Shown in pieces: positions 54,955-64,000 of a stretch of DNA of 64,000 nucleotides. The notes under the pieces are model-generated. The model saw nothing but the letters and a program-made list of their open reading frames with translations. It was not told the DNA's origin and did no database searches. The stretch is from an uncultured Pelagibacteraceae bacterium. GTDB taxonomy: Bacteria; Pseudomonadota; Alphaproteobacteria; Pelagibacterales; Pelagibacteraceae. Each line of letters opens with the position of its first letter. The stretch's first letter is position 1. The DNA lies in contig CACNPC010000001.1 in NCBI GenBank assembly GCA_902622245.1, positions 186,001-250,000 on the forward strand. The letters are read 5' to 3'. Both the position numbers and the translations under genes were made by a program.

Positions 54955-55218
54955 TTAATTATGTTTTTTTATTTCTGCCTGTGCTGCAGCTAAACTTGCC
55001 ACAGGAACTCTATATGGAGAACAAGAAACATAATTCAATCCTGCTTTTAAGCAAAATAAAATACTTTTAAGATCACAGCCGTGTTCGCCGCAAATTCCAA
55101 GTTTTATATTTTATTTTAATTTCCCATTTTTAACAGATATTTTTATTAAATCTCAAAATCAATCATCTATAGAAATAAATGAATTAATTGAAAAAATTTT
55201 ATTATCTAAATAATCATT
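54955..55218 (-). pseudogene. ppdK 3'-end fragment (pseudogene)
   Basis: The minus strand encodes 87 codons aligning to the last 86 residues of the intact ppdK at 57387-60044. [18 protein letters not shown] matches [18 protein letters not shown], and [19 protein letters not shown] matches [19 protein letters not shown]. Three in-frame stops (two TGA in the SIDD..F.D region, one TAA) break the upstream half, and no 5' portion exists. The divergence is too high for a recent copy, so it is either an old duplication or came from a different lineage. With 54885-54954 (plain AT-rich DNA) it fills most of the gap after the methyltransferase. Confidence 0.88.
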
Positions 55219-55240
55219 TTAAATTTACAATTATAATCAG

Positions 55241-55384
55241 CTGTCCCGAATGAAATTTGAATCGGATTTAACTCGTGATGTTCGCTATTTAACCCCTGCG
55301 ATACTTTCTATTATTTATGCTGATTGAATAGGATTTGACTCAATCAAATTAAAAATTTCGAGGCACCTAGCAACAGAACTCCCC
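55241..55384 (+). pseudogene. Degenerate tmRNA-like copy
   Basis: This stretch aligns patchily with the functional tmRNA in the same order: AATGAAATTTGAAT with AATGAATTTCGTAAT, TGAATAGGATTTGAC with TGAATTAGGATCGAC, and at the end GGCACCTAGCAACAGAACTCCCC with GGCACCTGGCAACAGAACGCCCC. The tag region and CCA end are missing, and the final stem has a mismatch (GAGG opposite CCCC). The 3' match is certain; the 5' matches are weaker and were made by eye. It looks like a decayed second ssrA or the displaced end of one. Confidence 0.6.
55362..55384 (+). repeat. 23-bp direct repeat, right copy
   Basis: Right partner of 53739-53761 (21 of 23 identical). It lies 18 bp from the 3' end of tRNA-Leu. Together the copies define a 1.6-kb segment. 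Confidence 0.7.
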
Positions 55385-55402
55385 TAAATAAATATTTGTT
55401 TT

Positions 55403-55488
55403 TGGTGCGGTCAGAGAGAATCGAACTCTCATGGGCTAGGCCCACACGGCCCTCAACCGTGCCTGTCTACCAGTTTCAGCATGACCGC
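55403..55488 (-). tRNA. tRNA-Leu (anticodon GAG)
   Basis: Reading the minus strand, GCGGTCA pairs with TGACCGC to form the acceptor stem, followed by A and an encoded CCA. The anticodon stem CACGG/CCGTG encloses the loop TTGAGGG, giving anticodon GAG. A class II variable arm (TGGGCCTAGCCCA) and the T loop GTTCGATTC are present. The total is 86 nt including CCA. Its 3' end faces the variable segment next to tmRNA. Confidence 0.95.
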
Positions 55489-55546
55489 ATGTTATGCGGC
55501 AGATTAAATGAATGACAATTCTATTTCAAGTTGGTAAGTTTTTTTT

Positions 55547-56536
55547 ATGGAATTTAATAGTGAAATAAAAAAAGCAACAAGCTCAATTTATAACAAAGTA
55601 TCAAAAAAAATTCCTGAGATAGAATGGGCTACACATGCGCCTTATATTTATAAAATTAATAAATTAAAGAAAGAGAAGAATGCAGTAATTCTTGCACACA
55701 ATTATCAAACACCGGAAATTTATCACGGCATTTCAGATTTTTCTGCAGATTCTTTAGCTTTAGCAGTAGAGGCTGCAAAAACAAAAGCAGATATAATTGT
55801 AATGTGTGGAGTTCATTTTATGGCTGAAACTGCAAAATTAATGAGTCCTGAAAAAAAAGTTTTATTGCCAGATATGAAAGCAGGCTGTTCATTGTCTTCA
55901 TCTATAACAGGTGATGATGTTAGAAATCTAAAAAAACAATATCCTGGTGTTCCAGTAGTCTCGTATGTAAATACATCTGCTGATGTTAAAGCAGAAACTG
56001 ATGTCTGCTGTACATCTGCAAATGCCGTGAAAATTGTAGAGTCATTAGGAGTAAAAAAAGTAATATTTTTACCTGATGATTTTTTAGCTAAATATGTTGC
56101 ATCACAAACTGATGTAGAAATTATTTCTTGGAAAGGGACGTGTGAAGTGCACGAACAATTCAATGATCAAGAGATCAATGATATTAGAAAAGCTAATCCG
56201 GGTATAAAAATAATAGCACATCCTGAATGTCCTCCTGATGTAATACAAGCATCTGATTTTGCAGGTTCTACAAGTGGAATGATTAAATATGTAAGAGATA
56301 ATCAACCAGAAAAAGTTATGATGGTCACGGAATGCTCGATGAGCGATAATGTACAAATAGATAATCCAAATGTTGAATTTATTAGACCATGCAATCTTTG
56401 TCCTCATATGAAAAGAATTACTTTGCCTAAAATATTAGATTGTTTAGAAAATGAAACTAACGAATTAATAATGGACAATGAGACAATTCAAAAAGCAAGA
56501 AAATCTGTAGAGAGAATGGCAGAAATAGGCAGATAA
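55547..56536 (+). CDS. nadA: Quinolinate synthase
   Basis: A 329-aa [4Fe-4S] enzyme condensing iminoaspartate and DHAP to quinolinate for NAD synthesis. AVILAHNYQTPEIYHGISDF, the cysteine-containing VMCGVHFMAETAKLM, SADVKAETDVCCTSANAVKI and the C-terminal FIRPCNLCPHMKRITLPKI supply the cluster ligands and substrate site. nadC follows after 5 nt. No nadB or aspartate dehydrogenase gene is present in this window, so the iminoaspartate source must be elsewhere. Confidence 0.95.
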   Translation: MEFNSEIKKATSSIYNKVSKKIPEIEWATHAPYIYKINKLKKEKNAVILAHNYQTPEIYHGISDFSADSLALAVEAAKTKADIIVMCGVHFMAETAKLMSPEKKVLLPDMKAGCSLSSSITGDDVRNLKKQYPGVPVVSYVNTSADVKAETDVCCTSANAVKIVESLGVKKVIFLPDDFLAKYVASQTDVEIISWKGTCEVHEQFNDQEINDIRKANPGIKIIAHPECPPDVIQASDFAGSTSGMIKYVRDNQPEKVMMVTECSMSDNVQIDNPNVEFIRPCNLCPHMKRITLPKILDCLENETNELIMDNETIQKARKSVERMAEIGR

Positions 56537-56541
56537 AATCT

Positions 56542-57378
56542 GTGTCTAAAATTCAATTAAGTAAAAATTTTATTAAATCTTCATGTAAATTAGCTTTGAA
56601 TGAGGACCTATATCCACTAGGCGATATTACTTCAGAACTAATTAATAAAAATATTAAAAAGAAAGTTAAAATGATAAGTAACCAAAAAGGTATTTTGGGT
56701 GGTATAGAATTTGCAAAAGAAACTTTTAAATTAATTGATAAAAAAATAAAATTTAAAAATATAAAAAAAGATGGATCTCCAATTAAAAAAGGAGATGTAG
56801 TTGCGACTATTGATGGTGACCTAAAAAATATTTTAACCGGCGAGAGAGTAGCATTAAACTTTGTTTCTCATATTTCTGGTATAGCAACGAAAACAAATAT
56901 GTTTGTAAAAAAGGTAGGAAAAAAAACTAAAATATGCTGCACAAGAAAAACGATACCAAATCTCAGAGTAATTCAAAAATATGCTGTTAAATTAGGTGGT
57001 GGAACAAATCACAGATTTAATTTAAGTGATGAATACTTAATAAAAGATAATCATATAAGTTCTGAAAAAAATTTTGAAAATTTAATTCAAAGAGCCATTA
57101 AAAAGAAAGGAAGAAAAAAAATAACAGTAGAGGTTGATAATTTATCTCAGTTAAAGAGAATATTGGGTCTGAAGTTTGATAGAATTCTACTAGATAATAT
57201 GAGTTCAAAAGATTTAAAAAAAGCAGTCAGAATATCTAGGAAATTTTATGAGACTGAAGCATCAGGTGGAATTAGCTTAAAGAATGTAAAAAATGTTTCC
57301 TCTACTGGTGTAGATAGAATTTCCATAGGATCTTTAACCCACTCAATGAATGCATTAGACTTAAAATTGGAAATATAG
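56542..57378 (+). CDS. nadC: Nicotinate-nucleotide pyrophosphorylase (carboxylating)
   Basis: A 278-aa quinolinate phosphoribosyltransferase. It starts with GTG 5 nt after nadA. EDLYPLGDITSELI, the TRKTIPNLRVIQKYAVKLGG motif, HRFNLSDEYLIKDNHI and the barrel end EASGGISLKNVKNVSSTGVD are all characteristic. It converts quinolinate plus PRPP to NaMN. Ends 8 nt from the convergent ppdK stop. Confidence 0.95.
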   Translation: MSKIQLSKNFIKSSCKLALNEDLYPLGDITSELINKNIKKKVKMISNQKGILGGIEFAKETFKLIDKKIKFKNIKKDGSPIKKGDVVATIDGDLKNILTGERVALNFVSHISGIATKTNMFVKKVGKKTKICCTRKTIPNLRVIQKYAVKLGGGTNHRFNLSDEYLIKDNHISSEKNFENLIQRAIKKKGRKKITVEVDNLSQLKRILGLKFDRILLDNMSSKDLKKAVRISRKFYETEASGGISLKNVKNVSSTGVDRISIGSLTHSMNALDLKLEI

Positions 57379-57386
57379 AATTTAAT

Positions 57387-60044
57387 TTATTTTTTTAATT
57401 GAGCTTGAGCTGCAGCAAGTCTTGCAATAGGCACTCTATAAGGTGAACAGGATACATAATCTAGACCAGCTCGTGCACAAAAGTCGATACTTTTAGGATC
57501 GCCTCCGTGTTCACCACATATACCAAGTTTGATTTTTTTGTTTATTTTTCTGCCTTTTTTTGTTGCCATTTCTATCAAATCGCCAACTCCTTCATCTATA
57601 GAAACAAATGGATCAACATTGAAGATTTTATTATCAATATAATCATTTAAAAACTTGCCACTATCATCTCTGCTAATTCCAAAAGTTGTTTGTGTTAAGT
57701 CATTTGTACCAAAACTAAAGAATTCTGCGTGTCTAGATATATCATCTGCTTTGATTGCAGCTCTTGGGAGCTCAATCATTGTACCTACTAAAAAATTTAG
57801 TTTTGTTTTAGTTTTATTTTCAACTTCTTTTGCAACCCTAATTACTAAATCTTTCATTATTTTTATTTCTGCTTCAGTTGATACCAAAGGTATCATGATC
57901 TCTGGAATAATAGATTTTATCTTTAGTTTTTTACATTCAACTAATGCATGAAAAATCGCAGTACACTGCATCTCATATATTTCTGGGAATGATATACCTA
58001 ATCTACAACCTCTATGACCAAGCATTGGATTTTGTTCATGAAGTTCTGTTATTCTACCCTCTAATTCAGAACTTTTGATGTTTAAAGCATTTGCTACATC
58101 GCTAATTTCTTTTTGATTTTTCGGTAAAAATTCATGAAGTGGTGGATCTAATAATCTAACTGTAACAGGTAGGCCATTCATAATTTTAAAGATATCAATA
58201 AAATCCTTTTTTTGAAAAGGAAGTAGTTTCTTTAAAGCACTAGCCCTATCTTCTTTTGATTTTGATAAAATCATTTCTCTTACAGATAAAATTCTCTCTT
58301 CATCAAAAAACATATGTTCTGTTCTACAAAGACCTATTCCTTCAGCTCCAAATTCTCTAGCAGTTTTACTATCAAGCGGTGTTTCAGAATTAGTTCTAAT
58401 TTTTAGTTTTCTAAATTTGTCAGCCCAGCTCATAAGTTTAGAAAAATCTCCCGAAATTTCGGGTTTAACAGTTTTAACCTCTCCTTTTATAATTTTACCA
58501 GTTGATCCATCAATTGTAATTAAATCACCCTCTCTAATTTCATTATTTTTTGTTTTAAAAATTTTATTTTGGTAATCTATTTCTATTTCGCTTGAGCCAG
58601 ATACACAAGGTCTACCCATTCCTCTTGCAACTACTGCAGCATGGCTGGTCATCCCTCCTCTTGCAGTAAGAATTCCTTTAGCTGCATGCATTCCATTGAT
58701 ATCTTCAGGTGATGTTTCTACTCTTACTAGGATTGTATTTTGCATCATTCCATTTAATCTTTCAGCCTCATCAGATGTAAATACTACTTTTCCACTAGCT
58801 GCTCCTGGGGAAGCAGGAAGGCCTTTGGCTATTACTTCTAAATTCGCTGTTTCATCTAAAGTTGGATGAAGCAAAGTATCTAATGAATTTGGTTGTACTC
58901 TAAGCACAGCCTCTTTTTTCGTGATGAGTTTTTCTCTTTCCATATCTACAGCAATTTTGACTGACGATTTTGCAGTTCTTTTTCCTGATCTAGTTTGCAA
59001 CATCCACAACTTATTATTTTCGACAGTGAACTCCACATCCTGCATATCTTTATAATGTTTCTCCAGCTTTATAAGAATATTTTTTAGATTTTTGTAAACT
59101 GCAGGCATTGACTCTTCCATTGAAAGTAGTGTTTCTTTTGCGTCTTTTCTAGCTTTCTTAGTTATATGTTGGGGCGTCCTTGTCCCTGCAACAACATCTT
59201 CTCCTTGAGCGTTTATTAAATATTCGCCATAGATTTCATTGATTCCATTGGATGGATTACGTGTAAACACAACACCTGTCGCACAATCAACACCCATATT
59301 ACCAAAAACCATGGACTGAACATTTACTGCAGTCCCCCACTCTGAAGGTATATGATTTAATTTTCTGTAAACCTTTGCTCTGTTACTCTCCCATGACAAA
59401 AAGACTGCACAAATTGCACCTAGTAATTGTTCATTAATATTTTGAGGAAAATTTTTTTTTGTTTTTTCTTTTACAATATTTTTAAAGTCTTTAATCAATC
59501 CATCCCAATCATCTTCATCCAAATCAGTGTCTAGCAAAACACCTTTTGTAAGTTTGTAATTTTCAATTAATTCTTCAAAATTATAACTTTCAACACCCAT
59601 AACAACATTTGCATACATTTGTATAAATCTTCTATAACTATCTTTTGCAAATCTCATATTTGATGTTTTATTTGCTAAAGCAATCACAGTTTTGTCATTT
59701 AGTCCAAGATTTAAAATAGTATCCATCATTCCTGGCATTGATACTCTCGCGCCGGATCTTACAGATAATAACAAAGGATTTTTCAAATCTCCAAATTTTT
59801 TACCAGAATCTTTTTCAATATTTTTTAACTCTCTATTTATTTCATTTATAATTTTAGGCTTTAATTTCTTTTTATTTTTATAAAATAAATCACAAACTTC
59901 AGTGGAAATCGTAAATCCAGGTGGGACAGGTAAACCCATCCTTCCCATTTCTGATAAATTTGCACCTTTGCCTCCTAAAATATTTTTTGGGTTTTTTATT
60001 TTTATTGTGTCTTTAGATTTAAAATTAAAAACTAATTTTGGCAT
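57387..60044 (-). CDS. ppdK: Pyruvate, phosphate dikinase
   Basis: An 885-aa enzyme interconverting pyruvate and PEP. The N-terminal nucleotide-binding domain opens with NILGGKGANLSEMGRMGLPV. The swivelling phosphohistidine domain has TARGGMTSHAAVVARGMGRP. The C-terminal PEP domain has EGIGLCRTEHMFFDEERI and ICGEHGGDPKSIDFC. Length matches the family. A decayed copy of its last 86 residues lies 2.2 kb away at 54955-55218. It follows glyS with no gap. Confidence 0.96.
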   Translation of the reverse strand: MPKLVFNFKSKDTIKIKNPKNILGGKGANLSEMGRMGLPVPPGFTISTEVCDLFYKNKKKLKPKIINEINRELKNIEKDSGKKFGDLKNPLLLSVRSGARVSMPGMMDTILNLGLNDKTVIALANKTSNMRFAKDSYRRFIQMYANVVMGVESYNFEELIENYKLTKGVLLDTDLDEDDWDGLIKDFKNIVKEKTKKNFPQNINEQLLGAICAVFLSWESNRAKVYRKLNHIPSEWGTAVNVQSMVFGNMGVDCATGVVFTRNPSNGINEIYGEYLINAQGEDVVAGTRTPQHITKKARKDAKETLLSMEESMPAVYKNLKNILIKLEKHYKDMQDVEFTVENNKLWMLQTRSGKRTAKSSVKIAVDMEREKLITKKEAVLRVQPNSLDTLLHPTLDETANLEVIAKGLPASPGAASGKVVFTSDEAERLNGMMQNTILVRVETSPEDINGMHAAKGILTARGGMTSHAAVVARGMGRPCVSGSSEIEIDYQNKIFKTKNNEIREGDLITIDGSTGKIIKGEVKTVKPEISGDFSKLMSWADKFRKLKIRTNSETPLDSKTAREFGAEGIGLCRTEHMFFDEERILSVREMILSKSKEDRASALKKLLPFQKKDFIDIFKIMNGLPVTVRLLDPPLHEFLPKNQKEISDVANALNIKSSELEGRITELHEQNPMLGHRGCRLGISFPEIYEMQCTAIFHALVECKKLKIKSIIPEIMIPLVSTEAEIKIMKDLVIRVAKEVENKTKTKLNFLVGTMIELPRAAIKADDISRHAEFFSFGTNDLTQTTFGISRDDSGKFLNDYIDNKIFNVDPFVSIDEGVGDLIEMATKKGRKINKKIKLGICGEHGGDPKSIDFCARAGLDYVSCSPYRVPIARLAAAQAQLKK

Positions 60045-62108
60045 TTATGCTTCTATTTTTGAAAAGTTAAAATAATTATCGAAGCTTTTACACAACATTT
60101 TTAAAAGTTCTAGCCTGTTTTTTTTAATTAATTCTTCTTGATCATTAACTATTACATTATCAAAAAACTCATTAACCTCTATTTTGGCACTTGAGAGTGT
60201 TTTAAGACTTTCATCATAATCTTCGTCTCTACCTATGCTTGAAAAATACTTTCTTATAGTATGTATTTTTTTATAAAGATTTTTTTCATAATCATTTTTA
60301 AAGAGACCAGGATCGGCAGATCCTACAATTTCTAGTTTTGATTTACTTTCGCTATTTAAAATGTTTGCAGATCTTTTATAAATTGCAATAACATCAAGAC
60401 CGAAATCTTTTTTAATATTTTTATTCAAATTTAATGATTTATTAAAAATTTTTAGTAAATCATCTATTCCATAAGAATTAGTGGAGCATTCAATAATATC
60501 CGACCTAATATTTTTTTCTTTTAAATAATTTTTTAATCTATCTAAAATAAAATCTCCCAATTCCTCATTTATCAATTTTGAGTCAAAAGAGTAATTTTGT
60601 TCTTTGTATAAATTTATTGAATAATTTATTAGATCTCGTAATTTTATTTTTTTTTGATTTTCAATTATTAACCTTAATAAACTAATTGCCATTCTTCTTA
60701 AGGCATAAGGATCTTTTGAACTAGTTGGTTTGAGATTAATTCCAAAAAATCCAACTAAAGAGTCTATTTTGTCACTCAACGATAATGCTATGCTGTATGG
60801 TTTTTTTGGAACTTTACTATCAATGCCACTTGGTAAGTAATGCTCTGAAACAGCTAAACTTATTTCTTCGTCAAAACCTTGCTCTCTTGCGAAATATCCA
60901 CCCATCACGCCTTGTAATTCGGGAAACTCTCCAACTAAATCCGACATCAAATCTACTTTGCAAATTGAGGAAGCAATTTCAATCTTTTCTTTACTTATTA
61001 AAAGTTCATCTGATATTATTCCGCTAAGTTTTCTTACTCTTTGTATTTTATCAAAATAACTTCCCAACCCTTTAAAATAATTAATTTGCTTCAATCTAGA
61101 CACCTGTTTAACTAAATTTTGAGACTTATTTCTATTCCAAAAAAATTCTGCATCTGCCAACCTTGCATCTACAACATTTTGATTTCCTAATTTAACTAAT
61201 CCCTTTTTGTCCTTGCAATCTGCCACAACTATAAAATTATTTGTTATTTTGTTTTTGCTATCAAATGTAGGAAAATATTTTTGGTGATGCTGCATTGTAA
61301 TAATAAGTATTTCTTGAGGAATTTCTAAAAATTTCTTATTAAACTCACATACTAAAATTTTTGGTTTTTCAACAATATTTATTATTTCGTCTATAAGTTT
61401 TTCATTCACGTTTATATGAATTTTTTTTTGATTAGTTGCCCTGTTTATTTCTTTAATTATAAATTCTTTCCTTTTATCTTGATCAATTGTTACTCCTTTT
61501 TGTTTAAAAAATTTTATATAAGATTTAAAATCATTAAAACTTTTTACTTCATCTTCTAGATCTTTATCTGTAAAAGTTTTATTTGAACTATGTAAATGGT
61601 TTAATTTAAATTCAATTATTTTTTTATCAAATAAAGCTAATATTGATTTTAACGGTCTTCCCCAATATAAATCATGATTGCCCCATTTCATTGATTTTTT
61701 CCATGAAATTTTTAAAAGTAAACTTGCAATACTTTCTTTTAATAAATCGTATGTTTTTATTTTTTGTGATGGTTTGTCGTAGAAGTAGAATATGCCTTTT
61801 TCAGTGCTTTTTTTGAAAACTTTTTCTTTACTTATTTTATTGGATTTTAAAAATCCTTCCAAAGCCTTTTCTGGAGCATTTATATTAGGACCTCTAATTT
61901 CCTCTGCTTTTTTTACTACATCTTTAGATATCTTATTTATATGAACAATGAGCCTATTTGGAGTTGAATAAGTATTAATTTTACCTTTAACTATAATTTC
62001 ATTATCATCAAAAAATTTTTTAAAAATTTGTGTTAATTCATTTCTAGCATTGATTTGTAATCTAGAAGGTATTTCTTCACTAAATAATTCAAGGAAAAAT
62101 TCTGACAT
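60045..62108 (-). CDS. glyS: Glycyl-tRNA synthetase beta subunit
   Basis: A 687-aa subunit. FFLELFSEEIPSRLQINARN is the standard N-terminus; EEIRGPNINAPEKALEGFLK, FPELQGVMGGYFAREQG and LSDKIDSLVGFFGINLKPTSSKDPYALRR (broken here for brevity) are family hallmarks of the HD-like core, and the anticodon-binding domain follows. It acts as an alpha2beta2 enzyme with GlyQ, encoded 1 nt upstream. Confidence 0.96.
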   Translation of the reverse strand: MSEFFLELFSEEIPSRLQINARNELTQIFKKFFDDNEIIVKGKINTYSTPNRLIVHINKISKDVVKKAEEIRGPNINAPEKALEGFLKSNKISKEKVFKKSTEKGIFYFYDKPSQKIKTYDLLKESIASLLLKISWKKSMKWGNHDLYWGRPLKSILALFDKKIIEFKLNHLHSSNKTFTDKDLEDEVKSFNDFKSYIKFFKQKGVTIDQDKRKEFIIKEINRATNQKKIHINVNEKLIDEIINIVEKPKILVCEFNKKFLEIPQEILIITMQHHQKYFPTFDSKNKITNNFIVVADCKDKKGLVKLGNQNVVDARLADAEFFWNRNKSQNLVKQVSRLKQINYFKGLGSYFDKIQRVRKLSGIISDELLISKEKIEIASSICKVDLMSDLVGEFPELQGVMGGYFAREQGFDEEISLAVSEHYLPSGIDSKVPKKPYSIALSLSDKIDSLVGFFGINLKPTSSKDPYALRRMAISLLRLIIENQKKIKLRDLINYSINLYKEQNYSFDSKLINEELGDFILDRLKNYLKEKNIRSDIIECSTNSYGIDDLLKIFNKSLNLNKNIKKDFGLDVIAIYKRSANILNSESKSKLEIVGSADPGLFKNDYEKNLYKKIHTIRKYFSSIGRDEDYDESLKTLSSAKIEVNEFFDNVIVNDQEELIKKNRLELLKMLCKSFDNYFNFSKIEA

Positions 62109-62109
62109 T

Positions 62110-62994
62110 TTAATTTTGTGTTTCTACCCAGATTTTTCCAATTTCTCTTGTCAGATCTCTGATCCTTGCAATATACTCAGCTCTTTGAGCAACACTTATA
62201 ACTCCTCTAGCATCTAAAATATTGAATACGTGACTTGATTTTAAACATTGATCATATGCTGGAAGAGAAATTTTCTTTTCAATTAATGATTTTGCTTCTT
62301 CTTCGAGCATATCAAAAATTTTAAATAATTTATCTGTGTTTGCATACTCAAAATTATAGGCTGAAAATTCTTTTTCAGCTTGGTGAAAAACATCTTTGTA
62401 TAAAACTCCCTCATCATTCCAAATTAAATCAAAAACATTTTTTTTACCTTGAATAAACATACATAATCTCTCTAAACCATAAGTAATTTCAACAGATATT
62501 GGATTGCATTCAATACCCGCCATTTGTTGAAAATAAGTAAATTGAGTAACTTCCATACCATCACACCATACTTCCCATCCAAGACCAGCGGCACCTAAGG
62601 TTGGACTTTCCCAATCATCCTCTACAAATCTGATATCGTGCTCTTCGTATTTAATACCTACTGATGAAAGGCTATTAAGATACATTTTTTTAATATCTTT
62701 TGGTGAAGGTTTTATTAAAACTTGAAATTGATAATAGTGTTGCAAACGATTAGGATTTTCTCCATACCTTCCATCTGTTGGTCTTCTTGATGGTTGAACG
62801 TAAGCTGTTTTCCATGGTTTAGAACCTAATGATCTTAGAGTTGTTGCTGGGTGAAATGTTCCTGCTCCAACTTCTAAATCATAAGGTTGTAAAATAACGC
62901 AACCTTTTTTTGACCAATACTTTTGAAGATTTAAAATTGTATCCTGAAAAGAAATAAATGATTTTGGATTTTTTGTTTTTTTTTTAGAAACCAT
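62110..62994 (-). CDS. glyQ: Glycyl-tRNA synthetase alpha subunit
   Basis: A 294-aa class II catalytic subunit. [40 protein letters not shown] and [20 protein letters not shown] are invariant GlyQ motifs. It binds glycine and ATP. It overlaps the upstream S49 peptidase gene by 11 nt and precedes glyS by 1 nt. Confidence 0.97.
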   Translation of the reverse strand: MVSKKKTKNPKSFISFQDTILNLQKYWSKKGCVILQPYDLEVGAGTFHPATTLRSLGSKPWKTAYVQPSRRPTDGRYGENPNRLQHYYQFQVLIKPSPKDIKKMYLNSLSSVGIKYEEHDIRFVEDDWESPTLGAAGLGWEVWCDGMEVTQFTYFQQMAGIECNPISVEITYGLERLCMFIQGKKNVFDLIWNDEGVLYKDVFHQAEKEFSAYNFEYANTDKLFKIFDMLEEEAKSLIEKKISLPAYDQCLKSSHVFNILDARGVISVAQRAEYIARIRDLTREIGKIWVETQN

Positions 62995-63790
62995 ATTTTT
63001 GCCAAATAGATCTTTCTTCTAAAACACTTATCAATTTATCCGCATGGTCTTCAGAAGACGAAAGTTTTTTGGCAAGCCATCCTTTAGACTTTTCAAATTT
63101 TTTAATTTCAACATCTTCACCAAATTTTTCTCTCAATATCTGTTCTGCATTCCCTATTCCATCTATCAAACCAAGTTTTAAAGATGTTTTGCCAGACCAA
63201 AATTCTCCAGAAAAAAGTTCAACATCAGTTTTGTTTAGTTTTGTTGATCTACTTTCCTCTACAACATTAATAAATTCTTGGTGAAGTTCCAGTTGAATAT
63301 TTTTTAATCTTTGAATGTCCTCTTCTTTCTCATCTAAAAAAGGGTCTAGAGTACTTTTATTTTTTCCAGCTGTATAAACCCTTCTTTTAACACCTATTTT
63401 TTGAATTAAATCTTTAAAACCAAAAGAAGAATAAATTACTCCTATTGATCCGATTATAGAACTTGCATTAGCATAAATCTCATCACCTGCGCATGCAATT
63501 AGATAGCCTCCAGATGCAGCAACATCTTCAGCAAAAACTATTACTTTTTTTTTGTTTTTCTTAGATTGTTCTCTAATAAATTTATATATTAGATGTGATT
63601 GAACGGGTGAACCACCTGGTGAATTAATTGAAATTGCAACAGCCTCTGCTTTTTTTAATGAAAAAGCTTTTTTTATCATTTCTTCTTGAGAGGAATATTC
63701 TATTCCTTGTTTAAACTTTCCGACATTTCCTATGACACCGGTAAGTCTTAAATGACTAACAATTTTTTTTTTTTTAAAAAATGAAAACAT
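62984..63790 (-). CDS. S49-family peptidase (SohB/SppA-like)
   Basis: A 268-aa serine peptidase of the signal-peptide-peptidase clan. [40 protein letters not shown] and [19 protein letters not shown] (nucleophile Ser region) are typical, with the general-base Lys probably in [14 protein letters not shown]. The N-terminus ([18 protein letters not shown]) has no convincing membrane helix, unlike SppA of E. coli. It is an alphaproteobacterial short form. It overlaps glyQ by 11 nt. Confidence 0.88.
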   Translation of the reverse strand: MFSFFKKKKIVSHLRLTGVIGNVGKFKQGIEYSSQEEMIKKAFSLKKAEAVAISINSPGGSPVQSHLIYKFIREQSKKNKKKVIVFAEDVAASGGYLIACAGDEIYANASSIIGSIGVIYSSFGFKDLIQKIGVKRRVYTAGKNKSTLDPFLDEKEEDIQRLKNIQLELHQEFINVVEESRSTKLNKTDVELFSGEFWSGKTSLKLGLIDGIGNAEQILREKFGEDVEIKKFEKSKGWLAKKLSSSEDHADKLISVLEERSIWQKYGF

Positions 63791-63898
63791 ACAAATGATT
63801 ATAAAAATTTTACTTAATTATAAAGCTACTTATAGTTGAAGAATTAGGTGCGTCAATTGATAAGTATATTAATAAACTTAATGTAATATTTTGAATTT

Positions 63899-64000
63899 AT
63901 GGGTTCAGTAGTTCAATTAAAAAAGCAAATAACGAATGCGTATACAGATTTAGTAAATTCTGTTGATGAAAAACTAAGTTTAGTTGAAGACAAAATTTCT
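63899..64000 (+). CDS. Start of a probable polyprenyl diphosphate synthase (partial)
   Basis: An open frame from ATG at 63899 to the window edge: MGSVVQLKKQITNAYTDLVN followed by a helical stretch. Alphaproteobacterial octaprenyl/decaprenyl diphosphate synthases begin similarly, with a short 'VV.LK' start and an acidic helix. Only 34 codons are visible and none of the DDxxD motifs, so the identity is tentative. It is divergent from the S49 peptidase with a 108-bp gap. Confidence 0.4.
   Translation, partial: MGSVVQLKKQITNAYTDLVNSVDEKLSLVEDKIS

Noticed and set aside
55403-55488. tRNA-Leu 3' end as the attachment site of the variable segment
   Set aside because: I looked for a second copy of the tRNA 3' sequence (TTCGATTCTCTCTGACCGC) near 53.7 kb and saw none; the repeated sequence is the tmRNA hairpin instead.

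Overview
The window looks like a piece of a streamlined, very AT-rich alphaproteobacterial genome, most likely a SAR11-type (Pelagibacterales) marine bacterium. The evidence is the low GC throughout, genes packed with 1-15 nt gaps or overlaps, convergent stops that touch or overlap, a circularly permuted two-piece tmRNA of the alphaproteobacterial kind, and the gene content (homodimeric aceE, ppdK, thyX, hflKC-degP, separate glyQ/glyS). The assignment is inferred from these traits, not from a database match.

Layout. 1-4.8 kb: truncated aceE, then a 2-hydroxyacid dehydrogenase, an EamA permease and a DadA-type oxidase. 4.9-9.9 kb: two ammonium-transporter/SpoIIE-phosphatase fusion genes with a small exported metal-binding-type protein between them, plus the decayed tail of a further copy. 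9.9-28.1 kb: a type IV pilus locus. It holds two pilins, a divergent STAS + RsbW-type kinase pair, pilC, pilB, a secretin, pilP, pilO and a pilM-pilN fusion on the minus strand. On the plus strand are pilT, four minor prepilins, a secreted unknown and a large PilY1 whose vWA domain is split by a beta-propeller. A beta-helix/beta-barrel surface protein with a coiled-coil tail follows. 30.7-36.7 kb: TgpA, DUF58, MoxR, prepilin peptidase, and a divergent GAF-SpoIIE phosphatase. 36.7-51.7 kb: one long minus-strand run, hflK-hflC-DUF2065-deg protease-miaA-ilvB-ilvH-ilvC-leuA-mreB-mreC-mreD-mrdA-rodA. 51.7-64 kb: mrp, thyX, tmRNA, a small variable segment (orphan methyltransferase, ppdK pseudogene fragment, decayed tmRNA copy), tRNA-Leu(GAG), nadA, nadC, ppdK, glyS, glyQ, an S49 peptidase, and the start of a probable polyprenyl synthetase.

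How it may work together. The most interesting proposal is that the three SpoIIE-type phosphatases (two attached to Amt channels, one to a GAF domain), the STAS protein with its phosphorylatable Ser motif and the RsbW-type kinase form a complete partner-switching circuit. All are interleaved with the type IV pilus genes, so external ammonium may set the phosphorylation state of the STAS protein and thereby pilus production or function. The parts are seen in the sequence; the wiring and the output are inference. No cognate sigma factor is visible in the window.

A second story is genome scarring. Next to the tmRNA there is a ppdK 3' fragment with in-frame stops and a degraded tmRNA-like copy, bracketing a foreign-looking methyltransferase gene. 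Behind the second Amt-SpoIIE gene lies a 42-codon remnant of another SpoIIE C-terminus.
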